DNA of 64,000 bases from a virus. Made by a program: the position numbers and the translations under genes. A model generated the notes under the pieces. That model did not search any database and was not told the origin of the DNA. It saw only the letters and a program-made list of their open reading frames with translations. The number at the start of each line of letters is the position of its first letter. The first letter of the stretch is position 1. The stretch lies in IMG/VR virus record IMGVR_UViG_3300035670_000033, positions 1 through 64,000 of that record. One strand, written 5' to 3'. Shown here piece by piece: positions 54,448 to 62,720 of the stretch.

Positions 54448-54481
54448 CCTGCTGTTGGGAGGGGAGAAGCCTGACAGCAGG
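54448..54481. terminator. Hairpin after the transglycosylase gene
   Basis: CCTGCTGT (54448) facing ACAGCAGG (54474), 18-base loop, 14 bases after the stop. No T-tract. Confidence 0.4.
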
Positions 54482-54531
54482 GGACCGCTCTCTGCTGGTC
54501 AAATAATCTTGTAAAAAAGTCTTTGGATAGG

Positions 54532-54582
54532 TTGACATTCAACCACATTCCATATAAACTATTGCATATAAACTAAACAGGA
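54532..54582 (+). promoter_or_regulatory. Rightward promoter and leader before DUF932
   Basis: TTGACA (54532), 17 bases, TAAACT (54555). The phrase CATATAAACT occurs twice in a row: the first overlaps the -10, the second is the leader motif, followed by GAGGAGG. Confidence 0.65.
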
Positions 54583-54598
54583 ACCGAGGAGGTATCCG

Positions 54599-55624
54599 AT
54601 GACAGCAAACATAGAAGTAAACAAAGACGGAACAGCGAGATTTGCGTACGCAGGTGCACAAACACCGTGGCACCGACTAGGCAAATCAATGAATGGTCTC
54701 CAAACCATTGACGCAATGTTGGAAGCATCCCAAGCGGACTACCAAGTACTACTCACCAAAATCGCAGTAGTAGACGACGACGGCAACCTAATCAGAAACC
54801 CTGACGGTTCACCCGTGATCGTTGAAGACAACAAAGCAACAGTCCGAATGAACGACGACGGATCATTCTCACCATTCGCAACAGTGGGCAATCGTTACGA
54901 TGTCCGACAGAACCGAGAAGTTCTTGAGCGAGCAATGGCAGTCGTAGGCGCATCAAAGGGCGACGCAGTAATTGACACTTGCGGTGTCCTCAAGGGCGGT
55001 GCACGATTCTTCGCAGGCATTGACCTCGGAACACTCGTCATTGACCCAACGGGCGTAAACGACAGGATCGCACGGTACTTGGTTGTCTCCCACGGACATG
55101 ACGGTTACTGGCCGATTCGGTACGCAAATACCGATGTTCGGGCAGTATGTCAAAACACTGTGATCATGGGCATCAAGAACGCAGAGCGTCTATTCACCGC
55201 ACGACACACCCGTAACGCAGACGAATATCTGAACACCGCACAAGAGGCGTTGCAGATCTCCACTGAATGGGCGAAGAACTTCAAGATTATGGCAGAGCAA
55301 ATGTTGGCGATCCCCGTCCCACAAGCATCACAGCGGGTGGACAAAGTTCTCAACACAGTCTTCCCAATCAAACCAACGGAAACAGATTCTCAGCGACGCA
55401 ATCGTGAAGAAATCACGGGAACAATCCGTGCACTGTACGGTTCACAAAAAAACGCAGGCGGTTACGGTTTCAACGGTTGGAGTATCTACAACTCAGTAGT
55501 TGAATATCTTGACCACCACCGAAAAGGTGATGCAAGTGACCGAGCATTGGCAACCATTGAAGAATATTCGTGGGTGAACAAAGCGAAGATCACAGCACAA
55601 CACGCGGTTTTAGAACTCGCATAA
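54599..55624 (+). CDS. DUF932 phage/plasmid-like protein
   Basis: 341 residues. Signature segments: TPWHRLGKSM, the conserved ATVGNRYDVRQNREVLERAM, GGARFFAGIDLG, VVSHGHDGYWPIRYANTDVR and a terminal ALATIEEYSW region. The family (TIGR03299-like) is widespread on plasmids and phages, function not established. Strong GAGGAGG site. Confidence 0.8.
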   Translation: MTANIEVNKDGTARFAYAGAQTPWHRLGKSMNGLQTIDAMLEASQADYQVLLTKIAVVDDDGNLIRNPDGSPVIVEDNKATVRMNDDGSFSPFATVGNRYDVRQNREVLERAMAVVGASKGDAVIDTCGVLKGGARFFAGIDLGTLVIDPTGVNDRIARYLVVSHGHDGYWPIRYANTDVRAVCQNTVIMGIKNAERLFTARHTRNADEYLNTAQEALQISTEWAKNFKIMAEQMLAIPVPQASQRVDKVLNTVFPIKPTETDSQRRNREEITGTIRALYGSQKNAGGYGFNGWSIYNSVVEYLDHHRKGDASDRALATIEEYSWVNKAKITAQHAVLELA

Positions 55625-55653
55625 ATCTCACATCTCCTTGTTGAGGCTTGGAT

Positions 55654-55686
55654 GCCACCCTTTAATCGGGGTGGTATTCTTGTTTT
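55654..55686 (+). terminator. Terminator-like hairpin after DUF932
   Basis: CCACCC-loop-GGGTGG followed by TATTCTTGTTTT, 29 bases after the stop. Confidence 0.5.
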
Positions 55687-56133
55687 ATGGACGATGCAGA
55701 GTGGGACGAGTTCAAAGGAGAGAAGATAGAACTCCCACCCGTAGCAATACCCAAAGACCTATTAAACGAATTAGCAGAGTTTGTGCAGAACGCACTAGCA
55801 AAGGAAAACAAACTTATGAGCCTCACAACCGAAGTATTAGACGAACTGTACCGAGAGATCAACGACGAAGACGCCGCCGCCTCACACATCATTTCCTACA
55901 TACAACGACGACACCATTGGGATGTAGAACTACTCGCCGAACGCCAAGATGTAGACAACATGCTGATGCAAAGGTTCAACATTTTTGACGAGCACATGTG
56001 GGACAAAGTTATGAACACATCAGCGATCTCTGACCTACACCACGAAACCTACAAACTGTCCCAAAAATATATTGCGTTAGCGATCAGGGAAGTTTTGGAT
56101 AAAGACGGGACTGCTGAAGAACCAGCGTTCTAA
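55687..56133 (+). CDS. Hypothetical phage protein
   Basis: 148 residues, strongly acidic and helical, no Cys. Ends with an acidic tail (KDGTAEEPAF). No ribosome site fits well in the U-rich leader. Convergent with the gene at 56130, overlapping by four bases. Not recognised. Confidence 0.55.
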   Translation: MDDAEWDEFKGEKIELPPVAIPKDLLNELAEFVQNALAKENKLMSLTTEVLDELYREINDEDAAASHIISYIQRRHHWDVELLAERQDVDNMLMQRFNIFDEHMWDKVMNTSAISDLHHETYKLSQKYIALAIREVLDKDGTAEEPAF

Positions 56134-56384
56134 TCTAGATCCGAGTCATCAAGCGGGTCGCCTTCAATCATCTCAAAAGTGGCGGTAAAGCGAGTCCCCT
56201 CTTCGTTATCAACAGATACGACCTTGAACCCAAGCGAATCAAGCATCAAATCAGCCACACCACCCATATCGTCTTCAAATGTTGCGACTTCTTCGTCGGT
56301 TGTTTCATCATCAACCGCAAGGGACACAAGTATCTCCATCAGCAGGTCACGGACTTTTAGGCGGGTTTCTTCAGGTGTATTCAT
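56130..56384 (-). CDS. Hypothetical acidic protein
   Basis: 84 residues from ATG 56384. Very acidic; helical N-terminal half (EETRLKVRDLLMEILVSLAV), beta-hairpin end. No clear ribosome site; perhaps leaderless. Divergent from SSB. Confidence 0.45.
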   Translation of the reverse strand: MNTPEETRLKVRDLLMEILVSLAVDDETTDEEVATFEDDMGGVADLMLDSLGFKVVSVDNEEGTRFTATFEMIEGDPLDDSDLD

Positions 56385-56468
56385 GGTTGCAATACTAGTC
56401 CCGCGTCGGCTATAGTTCTTGTAACTACCCAACCAAAAGGGTTGGGATTTACACTAGGAGGATCCGAA

Positions 56469-56945
56469 GTGAGTGCATCACCCGTAACGCTGGTTGGGAA
56501 TCTAACCGCAGAACCAGAACTGAAGTTTCTACCAACAGGAGTTGGTAAGTTGTCTTTCAGTATTGCAGTAAACCATTATTGGACTGACCAAGATGGTGAA
56601 AAGCAGGAGAAAACCTCCTTTTTCAATATTGTTGCTTGGCGCAACCTCGCCGAAGATGCAGCGAATGTGCTCGCTAAGGGCGTTCGTGTTGTTGTAACGG
56701 GACGGTTGGAACAACGCTCGTGGGACGACAAGGAAACAGGAGCGAAGCGTTCAACAGTTGAAGTTCTTGCTGACAACATTGGTTTGTCGGTTGGGAACAT
56801 TGACTCGTTCGTACGAAAGCAGAAGGCTGAAGGTCAAAGCGGTTCATTCGCACCGAAGGCAAAGACCGCAACCGCATCTGCGCCTGCACGCAACAAGCCA
56901 CAGCCGATGGCTCAGGTTCAACTTGAAGAAGAAGAGGCTTGGTAG
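56469..56945 (+). CDS. ssb: Single-stranded DNA-binding protein
   Basis: 158 residues from GTG 56469, five to eight bases after AGGAGG. OB-fold: VTLVGNLTAEPELKFLPTG, FSIAVNHYW, TSFFNIVAWRNLAEDAANVL, GVRVVVTGRLEQRSW. It ends in a Gln/Pro/Ala linker and the acidic tip EEEEAW, a variant of the usual DDDIPF tip that recruits repair proteins. Protects single strands in phage replication. Confidence 0.9.
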   Translation: MSASPVTLVGNLTAEPELKFLPTGVGKLSFSIAVNHYWTDQDGEKQEKTSFFNIVAWRNLAEDAANVLAKGVRVVVTGRLEQRSWDDKETGAKRSTVEVLADNIGLSVGNIDSFVRKQKAEGQSGSFAPKAKTATASAPARNKPQPMAQVQLEEEEAW

Positions 56946-56947
56946 AA

Positions 56948-57030
56948 GCGGATAGCCCCGCTATCGGATAACTTCCTCACCAATAAGTGTCACCCGTGAG
57001 TGCACTTGGTGAGGTTATTCCGTTGTTATT
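56948..57030. terminator. Large bidirectional hairpin after ssb
   Basis: GATAGC-CCC-GCTATC (56951-56965) is followed by a long imperfect hairpin: ATAAC..CCTCACCAA pairing with TTGGTGAGG..TTAT, with AAGTG/CACTT inside. It lies between convergent genes. Confidence 0.5.
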
Positions 57031-57042
57031 TCCCAAGTCGTG

Positions 57043-57408
57043 TCAACATTGCCTGCGAAGTCGTTCAATCTTTTTTTTGCTTTCTTCGTCGGTGTTGCAT
57101 TTTTTGTAGAGTTCCATTGTTTCTTCGTCTATTGCGAAGTCGGTTTCATCTCCGTTTGCTGTTGAACGACTGAGTACGACATCTCCGACGAGTAGTTGCC
57201 CGAACAGGTAGGACATTGCGACATTCGCTTCCTGTTTGAGTAGTAGTCCTTCGTCGTGTACATATGCGTGCAAATCTTTACGTAGAGGGTGACGCACGAT
57301 ATCAAACCATCCGCCAACCATGTGGTGAACCATGATGTGTGCGTCTGTTGCGGGTAGGTCTATGTGTCGTACCTCGCCGTTTGCTCTTACAAGTACTGCT
57401 GATGTCAT
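57043..57408 (-). CDS. DUF3846-like protein
   Basis: 121 residues. HHMVGGWFDIVRHPLRKDLH, AYVHDEGLLLKQEANVAMSY, FGQLLVGDVVLS matches this small family carried by phages and plasmids (related to antirestriction-type genes by context; no activity proven). Basic, Cys-containing C-terminus. ATGA overlap with its neighbour. Confidence 0.7.
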   Translation of the reverse strand: MTSAVLVRANGEVRHIDLPATDAHIMVHHMVGGWFDIVRHPLRKDLHAYVHDEGLLLKQEANVAMSYLFGQLLVGDVVLSRSTANGDETDFAIDEETMELYKKCNTDEESKKKIERLRRQC

Positions 57409-57728
57409 TTGTCGCCCATGAATTCTGTTCCGTCTGCAAGTATGCGGACAATACGGGTGTGGTCGTATTCACGGTCTTGGTTTTCAAGACGGATTGGTAG
57501 ATAGAAGTCATTTGTTGTGCGCTTGATGTATGGGTTGCGCAGACCCGACCAAGAGACATGAACACCGCTAGGTACATAGGTCGTGAACCATGCAAACGCT
57601 TCTGCGCTGTTCGCAAATGGTCCGTAAAACTTTTGTGTTCTATCAAACGAGATTACTGCGATAAGTGGTGAGTTGAGATAGTAGGTATCTAGATACTCTT
57701 GCATCTCGTCTAGTGTTTCAATGTTCAT
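57405..57728 (-). CDS. Hypothetical phage protein
   Basis: 107 residues, mixed. AEAFAWFTTYVPSGVHVSWS and a beta-rich end. Coupled by ATGA on both sides in a four-gene leftward operon. Not recognised. Confidence 0.5.
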   Translation of the reverse strand: MNIETLDEMQEYLDTYYLNSPLIAVISFDRTQKFYGPFANSAEAFAWFTTYVPSGVHVSWSGLRNPYIKRTTNDFYLPIRLENQDREYDHTRIVRILADGTEFMGDK

Positions 57729-57970
57729 TGTTGCTCTTTCGTTGGTACTGCTATTTGGATAGTTCCCGTTTTTGTGTTGTGGGCAATCACTTTGTCGTCT
57801 TGCACCAGCAGAGTGATATCACCCGAGTATTCATAGAAATAGTCGCCGAGGTCTACCGCTCCGCATTTTGTATCTGCTACATATTGTGCGTATGCGAGTA
57901 GACGATCGGCTTCTGTTTCGTAATCGTCTTGTGGACGATCGGGGGGCATTTGCTCTTTTGGTTTGCGCAT
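57725..57970 (-). CDS. Hypothetical small phage protein
   Basis: 81 residues, acidic. DYETEADRLLAYAQYVADTK and a beta-rich end. The codons at 57813-57822 contain the palindrome GTGATATCAC seen at the winged-helix regulator. One-base overlap with the phosphoesterase gene. Confidence 0.5.
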   Translation of the reverse strand: MRKPKEQMPPDRPQDDYETEADRLLAYAQYVADTKCGAVDLGDYFYEYSGDITLLVQDDKVIAHNTKTGTIQIAVPTKEQQ

Positions 57971-58803
57971 TAGTAGGTGTACTTTCCTTCTAACAAACGG
58001 TTGAACTCCTCGCCGTAATACTTGAACGAGTGTGATGAACTGTCCTCTAGTTCTAGATCGTTGTTGTCAACGCCTAGTTCAAGAATCAGGACGCTGTCCG
58101 AATCCATTCCGTCACGACCGAGGACGCTTACTTCTGTCTCGCCGTCCATCCAATCCACCCGTGTGTGGTGGTGTCCACAGATGTGAAACTGTGGTGTCAC
58201 TTTGTCAAGGATTTCCTTGACGAGATGTCGTTGTGCGATAGATACTTGGATGTCGTCCTTGTATGTGATCTTGTTCCCATTGTCGTACGGTGCTTCGTGT
58301 GTCATCAGGATGTCAACGGGTTCGTTGCTAAGTAGATCAACATCAAACGGGTTGATGAGTTCACCTCTCCACCATGAGTCACCTTCTACACGGTCTAACC
58401 AATCCACCGAGTACGCACCGCCATAACCCATGAAGGTTGTTTCTCCGATTTGGAAACGACATCCACGAGGAATGTATTGCAACCATTCGCTAGGTGTTGG
58501 GATTGGGTTGTTCTTTCCGTACTTGTCGGTGAGGTCACGAAGTAGATCATGATTTTCGTGGTTGCCGTCAATCCAAAGGAACTTGATTTGTGCTTCCTCT
58601 GCGAGTTTTGCTACACGATTCACGAACTGCTTGCCAAATGGACGGTGTACCCAATATCCGAAGTCTCCGACTGAGATGATGTGTGTGACATCGTTCTTTT
58701 TTGCGTGCGAGATTACCCACTCTGCGTGCCCGATGTTTCCGTGGATGTCGCCTGCGAACATGACGATCTGTTTAGTTTGTTTAGTGTTTTCTAGTTGTTT
58801 CAT
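57970..58803 (-). CDS. Calcineurin-like metallophosphoesterase
   Basis: 277 residues. All family motifs are present: GDIHGN (18-23), VGDFGYW, DGNHENHD, MTHEAP and CGHHHTRVD, so an active two-metal phosphatase or phosphodiesterase. It may process nucleotide or DNA ends. Second phosphoesterase in the window and unrelated in detail to the one at 28648. AT-rich promoter region to its right (58804-58904). Confidence 0.85.
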   Translation of the reverse strand: MKQLENTKQTKQIVMFAGDIHGNIGHAEWVISHAKKNDVTHIISVGDFGYWVHRPFGKQFVNRVAKLAEEAQIKFLWIDGNHENHDLLRDLTDKYGKNNPIPTPSEWLQYIPRGCRFQIGETTFMGYGGAYSVDWLDRVEGDSWWRGELINPFDVDLLSNEPVDILMTHEAPYDNGNKITYKDDIQVSIAQRHLVKEILDKVTPQFHICGHHHTRVDWMDGETEVSVLGRDGMDSDSVLILELGVDNNDLELEDSSSHSFKYYGEEFNRLLEGKYTY

Positions 58804-58904
58804 ATATATAAGTATATACCCGTAAGGTTATATTGTCAACCCCACAAATGCCCTATTTTTAGCGGTTTTCAGTGATATATCCCGAAGTAAGGTAGTGTAT
58901 TCAT

Positions 58905-59333
58905 ATGGCTGAAACCCCCACCCCACAAGAACTAATCTCCCGAATGCCCGAGGATTTCGTTGACTTGGTAGGTCGCTTTATCTCCGACCCCGATATAAAC
59001 ACCGACCACCTTGATGTCCAAGAACTAATGCCTGCACCACCGTGTGTAGCGTTGATTGCCAACCATTTGGGTCTAGAAAAGGAGCCACTCGGGACTGCTG
59101 AGTTGGATCAGGCTAAAGCGTGGCTAGACGAACAAGCATCTTGGCAGGACAGGTCTTTTGCGGTTCAAAAGAAACTCGCAGAAACAGCCCCCTTCGGCGA
59201 ACAAGAAGCACTAAAAGGCGAAATCCCTTTGTGGATGAACGCAAAATGGGCTCCGATGCTGTTATTTCAGTGGTCAGACGGATTGCGTGACGCAGTTCTA
59301 CAAGCAGAAGAATATGTGGAAGAGGTTCTATGA
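58905..59333 (+). CDS. Hypothetical acidic phage protein
   Basis: 142 residues, acidic, helical. AELDQAKAWLDEQASWQDRS and LLFQWSDGLRDAVLQAEEYV. No Cys except one. ATGA overlap with the next gene. Upstream has GATATA ~30 bases before the start. Not recognised. Confidence 0.55.
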   Translation: MAETPTPQELISRMPEDFVDLVGRFISDPDINTDHLDVQELMPAPPCVALIANHLGLEKEPLGTAELDQAKAWLDEQASWQDRSFAVQKKLAETAPFGEQEALKGEIPLWMNAKWAPMLLFQWSDGLRDAVLQAEEYVEEVL

Positions 59334-59704
59334 GCGACATCAACGACAACTTGGAAGTAGCGATGAACAAAGTCGCAGAAGACTTGACTCCCACCCGATC
59401 GCGTGCGGTTGGGAAAAAGAAAAAAAGCGAAGACGGGACTGAACTTTCTTCAACAGCACAAGAACAGGTTTTGTTCCGTGCAACAACTGAAGACAAACAA
59501 AAGTGGGAGGAATGCGCCAAACATTTGGGTATTTCTATGGCTGAGTTCCTTCGTGTTTCCGCAAACGAAAAGGTTGATAACACGATGAAAGGGTGCGAGC
59601 ATCCGCTTTCTTTCCGTCGTTCATTTCCGTGGATGGAAGAATGCTTGAAGTGTGGTGTTCGCCTCCGCAACGAAGATCAAACAAATCATCAAAACCGTCG
59701 CTAA
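59330..59704 (+). CDS. RHH-type protein with zinc-ribbon tail
   Basis: 124 residues. The segment LFRATTEDKQKWEECAKHLG, then ISMAEFLRVSANEK is like the ribbon-helix-helix of MobC/NikA-type or DUF1778 proteins. C-terminal MKGCEHPLSFRR and ECLKCGVRL supply a CxxH..CxxC zinc site. Likely DNA binding. Followed at once by the HNH gene. Confidence 0.6.
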   Translation: MSDINDNLEVAMNKVAEDLTPTRSRAVGKKKKSEDGTELSSTAQEQVLFRATTEDKQKWEECAKHLGISMAEFLRVSANEKVDNTMKGCEHPLSFRRSFPWMEECLKCGVRLRNEDQTNHQNRR

Positions 59705-59707
59705 GCA

Positions 59708-60061
59708 ATGAAGCCCCGCAAACCACTAAAACGAACTCCTCTCAAACGATCAACTAAGCCGATCAAACAGAAGTCGGATAAACGGTTGGTTGCTGATGTG
59801 GATAGGCGCATCTTTGTTGCGATGATGCTGAACAAACATCCGTATTGTGTTGCGTGTCCTGTGTTCGCTGAACATGATGGTCTTGTTGCTTATGTGCGTC
59901 GCCCGTCTCAGGATATTCATGAACTTATCCGTCGTTCTCAGGGTGGGTCTACTGTTAGTGAAACTAACTGTATTGCTGTGTGCCGTCCGTGTCATACCCG
60001 TATCGGCAATTTCCCTCAGTTGGCTTTTGATTTGGGGCTTGCTAAACACTCTTGGGAATAG
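59708..60061 (+). CDS. HNH endonuclease-like protein
   Basis: 117 residues. Basic N-terminus, HPYCVACPVF, then QDIHELIRRSQGGSTVSETN and CIAVCRPCHTRIGNFPQLAF: the HNH layout with His-Glu, Asn and His plus two CxxC zinc pairs. Might be a homing, packaging-associated or recombination nuclease. Terminase genes are not in the window. Confidence 0.75.
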   Translation: MKPRKPLKRTPLKRSTKPIKQKSDKRLVADVDRRIFVAMMLNKHPYCVACPVFAEHDGLVAYVRRPSQDIHELIRRSQGGSTVSETNCIAVCRPCHTRIGNFPQLAFDLGLAKHSWE

Positions 60062-60072
60062 CACCCGTAACA

Positions 60073-60171
60073 CTATTTGCGTTTACGCCCGTGTCTGCGT
60101 TCGTGTTCAATGCCTAAACGATAAACCCATATTGCTAAAGCGATCAACGCTAAACCTGTAACGATGTTCAT
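60073..60171 (-). CDS. Small membrane protein
   Basis: 32 residues: one helix (NIVTGLALIALAIWVYRL) and a basic tail. Its ATG overlaps the TGA of the upstream gene. Confidence 0.5.
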   Translation of the reverse strand: MNIVTGLALIALAIWVYRLGIEHERRHGRKRK

Positions 60172-60698
60172 TGTGCTTTGCCTTTCTTGCAGAAGTCAAT
60201 GTATTTGGTCATCACGAAGTCTACGAACTCTGATCGTATGGTCGCTTCACCATCGTCAATCATGGTGAACTCAGGTAAACCACGGTCGTTGTAAACATAT
60301 TTGACACACTTACCTGCACTGCCCCCGTGATACCCGTAGGTCGCTACGGTCAATGCCTCTGAAACGGGTGTATCAGGGTTGTTCTTGTACTCTTTCTCTA
60401 GGTCGCCTCTCTGATAACCCGTGAGACTGTCTAACTTTTTGAGACGAACATAACTATCTACAACGATACTTACAGTGTCAAACTCATCTAAACCGTCATT
60501 GTATGCGTCACTCAACACTGTAGGTAGTGACTCAAATGGGTGACCATTGAGACCACTCTGACGACACTCAAATAGGTCGCCCTTTTGGAATACAACGAAT
60601 GACTGCATATCGGTTATGCCGTTGTCCTCTGTGCATATCTCTGTCTTGCGAAGTTGTGCGATCTTTGCGATCTTCTCTGCCTCTATGTCTATGTCCAT
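60168..60698 (-). CDS. Hypothetical phage protein
   Basis: 176 residues from ATG 60698 (GTG one codon earlier is possible). Mixed alpha/beta, acidic N-terminus, two Cys. It contains VATYGYHGGSAGKCVKYVYN. Its start overlaps the stop of the small upstream gene. Not recognised. Confidence 0.5.
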   Translation of the reverse strand: MDIDIEAEKIAKIAQLRKTEICTEDNGITDMQSFVVFQKGDLFECRQSGLNGHPFESLPTVLSDAYNDGLDEFDTVSIVVDSYVRLKKLDSLTGYQRGDLEKEYKNNPDTPVSEALTVATYGYHGGSAGKCVKYVYNDRGLPEFTMIDDGEATIRSEFVDFVMTKYIDFCKKGKAQ

Positions 60699-60862
60699 CA
60701 CTTTACCCGTGTGCTCCTTTTTCGTTCAACGCTTAGACACGCCTTGTATGCCTCTTGCCTTGTGTCATGTGTAGACAACGGCATGTTGCCACACTGTGTG
60801 TCTATAACCAACCATTTAGTGGAAGGGTATCTGTCAGGTGATATGTCGTATCTGTAGTTCAT
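60698..60862 (-). CDS. Small hypothetical protein
   Basis: 54 residues. WLVIDTQCGNMPLSTHDTRQ with a basic end; resembles small phage proteins of the YxVxD..CGxxPxxxHxTRxEA kind. The frame can extend to an ATG at 60934. TGATG overlap with the next gene. Confidence 0.5.
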   Translation of the reverse strand: MNYRYDISPDRYPSTKWLVIDTQCGNMPLSTHDTRQEAYKACLSVERKRSTRVK

Positions 60863-60994
60863 AATGTTCCTACGAAAAGAATGATTAGTGCTATTGCCAT
60901 TGTTGCTATGCCTAGTAATGCATCAGTACTCATGTGTAAAACTATATAACACTTACGAGTATATGTCAAGTATCACCCGAAACCACCCGTAGCA

Positions 60995-61213
60995 CTATTT
61001 CTCAACACACCACCTCAAACCCAAACCCCTACGCCTCGCATTAGCCTCCAACCTACGAGACCTCTCAGGCTCAGGCAACAACTCATACAAAGCAACACGC
61101 CTAGCATTCTTACGCTCACGCTCATACTCCCTACGCCTATCACGCTTAGCCTTCGTATCCTCACGATGACACCTTTGCCACTCCCTATGATCTTCAACAT
61201 TCTTATAAGGCAC
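60995..61213 (-). CDS. Basic helical protein
   Basis: 72 residues, GTG start after AAAGGTC. Very rich in Arg, Glu and Lys in one long helix (DTKAKRDRRREYERERKNARR). May bind nucleic acid. Its coding strand is GT-rich, against the trend of neighbouring leftward genes. Confidence 0.5.
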   Translation of the reverse strand: MPYKNVEDHREWQRCHREDTKAKRDRRREYERERKNARRVALYELLPEPERSRRLEANARRRGLGLRWCVEK

Positions 61214-61215
61214 AA

Positions 61216-61377
61216 CTAACGACCTTTAGCAAACAATTTGTACACAGAAAACACAACAAAAGTAATCACAACAGACGCAACAACCTCTTGAAAATGCACA
61301 ACAAACACAAACCACAACAACTGCAACACCCAATACACGCCAACCATCACAAACAACAAAGGCACCAAAAACCTCAC
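61216..61377 (-). CDS. Small two-TM membrane protein
   Basis: 53 residues from GTG 61377, preceded by GGAGGGGGG. Two hydrophobic stretches (LLFVMVGVYWVLQLLWFVFV and VVASVVITFVVFSVYKL). Separated from the next gene by two bases. Function unknown. Confidence 0.5.
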   Translation of the reverse strand: MRFLVPLLFVMVGVYWVLQLLWFVFVVHFQEVVASVVITFVVFSVYKLFAKGR

Positions 61378-61513
61378 AACAAACAACCCCCCTCCAACAA
61401 CAGTAGGTTGCTAAGCGGGGCTGTCAACCTTTTGCACTCTCTCAGTAGCAGGGGGCGGTCATATGACATATTTTTTGGTTCCGTTTTGTTTTTTAGGTTT
61501 ATCTGACACGGGT

Positions 61514-61834
61514 CTATTGGGGTGGGGTTTGGTTGTGGTGGTGGATCATGTTTAGGCAGGTGAGGTATCCGATTGTGTCTAGGAGTGTGTCGTGGTGTAG
61601 TTGTCCTTGGTCTAGGTTGGTGCGTAGTCTTGCGAGTTTGACGGAGGTCATGAAGAGGATTGCTTGGTTGAGGGTGAGTTGGATTCCTGTGAGTGTTTCA
61701 AATATTTTGGTGACTTTTGTGTAGTCGTCTTTTGGGTGTCCGTATGTGTTTTGTCGGTCTTGGTTGACGATTTTGTAGGCTTCTTGGAGGATTTCGGTTC
61801 CGGGTGTGGGCGTATTTTTTTGTGTGTTGGTCAT
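61514..61834 (-). CDS. DUF6378-like phage protein
   Basis: 106 residues. ILQEAYKIVNQDRQNTYGHP, ILFMTSVKLARLRTN, LDTIGYLTCLNMI matches a common actinophage family. The repeated E..D-R-YG..D..GY pattern hints at a helical MazG-like fold, but activity is unproven. ATAAACCTAAACGACC leader directly upstream (61842-61850). Confidence 0.65.
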   Translation of the reverse strand: MTNTQKNTPTPGTEILQEAYKIVNQDRQNTYGHPKDDYTKVTKIFETLTGIQLTLNQAILFMTSVKLARLRTNLDQGQLHHDTLLDTIGYLTCLNMIHHHNQTPPQ

Positions 61835-61846
61835 GGTCGTTTAGGT

Positions 61847-62164
61847 TTATTTGGTCTGGGACTGTTGGGGTGCTGTTTTTGAATTTTTGCGCGGCGGTTT
61901 TGCCTTTTTTAGGGTTGCGCGTTTTTCTTTGATTTGTTTTTTGTTTTCTTCATAGAATTTGTCGTGGAAGTAGATTGATGTTTCTAATGCTTTTTCTATT
62001 CCTTTGAGTTGAGTCAATTTTTGAAATATGCGTTCGGTGTCTGGTGCGTCGCCTTTTTCTTGTAGGGTTTTTGCTAGTTGTTTTCGTTGTTCTGCTACTA
62101 GTGCGAGGAGCCCTTTCATTTGTGGTTCGTTGACATTGAGGGCATATATTTGTCGTTGTCTCAT
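61847..62164 (-). CDS. Coiled-coil protein
   Basis: 105 residues from ATG 62164 with AGGAAG upstream; the longer frame would overlap the nuclease gene. Central long helix (MKGLLALVAEQRKQLAKTLQ), very basic Lys-rich tail. Probably DNA-associated. Confidence 0.55.
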   Translation of the reverse strand: MRQRQIYALNVNEPQMKGLLALVAEQRKQLAKTLQEKGDAPDTERIFQKLTQLKGIEKALETSIYFHDKFYEENKKQIKEKRATLKKAKPPRKNSKTAPQQSQTK

Positions 62165-62175
62165 TTTTTGTCTTC

Positions 62176-62709
62176 CTATAGGTGTTTGAGTTGTTGTTCT
62201 TTTAGGGTGAGTCTTGGTCCGTAACCGTAGTCGGTTTTTTGGGCGTTTGCAAAAAAATGTTCGCGGGTTGTTCCGCCGATTATTTGGAATTGGGTGTTTG
62301 TGCCGATGTTTTCCCATTGGTTTTTGGGTTGGTTGCACCATACAACTATGCATTGTTCGGTGTCTGGTTTCCATAAACCGTATTTGCAGTGTTGGGGGTC
62401 GTTGATGATCAGGTCTTTTTGGGATGATGTTTTGATCTCTGTTTTTTTGTTGTTTATGGTGGTGTCAAAGCCGTTGTCTGCGCCTATATAGATTTCCCAA
62501 TCTATTTCGGTGTTGTAGTAGCGGGAGATGATTACTTCTCCTGCTTTTCCGAGCATGATGATGCCTTTTTCGGTGGCTCCTGCCGTGTATTTTCGGTCGG
62601 TTATTTGGTGTTCGTTTTTGTTTGCTTTGCAGAGGTCGGTGAATCTGCGTAGTTGTAGTACTTCTCGGGCGGTGAGGTGCATCAACGGATATTTAGTAGC
62701 GGTTTCCAT
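62176..62709 (-). CDS. Putative PD-(D/E)XK nuclease
   Basis: 177 residues. Glu58 (GKAGEVII), Asp82 (GADNGFDTTI) and E91-I-K93 (KKTEIKTSS) follow the order and spacing of the PD-(D/E)XK core; WKPDTEQCIVVWCN is the following strand pair. It sits 11 bases from a DNA methyltransferase on the same strand, as in a restriction-modification pair, though size is small and no specificity domain is visible. Could instead be a recombination nuclease. Confidence 0.6.
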   Translation of the reverse strand: METATKYPLMHLTAREVLQLRRFTDLCKANKNEHQITDRKYTAGATEKGIIMLGKAGEVIISRYYNTEIDWEIYIGADNGFDTTINNKKTEIKTSSQKDLIINDPQHCKYGLWKPDTEQCIVVWCNQPKNQWENIGTNTQFQIIGGTTREHFFANAQKTDYGYGPRLTLKEQQLKHL

Positions 62710-62720
62710 CGCGTTGTAGT

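Noticed and set aside
60859-60900. 13-residue hydrophobic peptide frame ahead of the gene at 60862
   Set aside because: Too short to support, no clear ribosome site; may be a chance frame.
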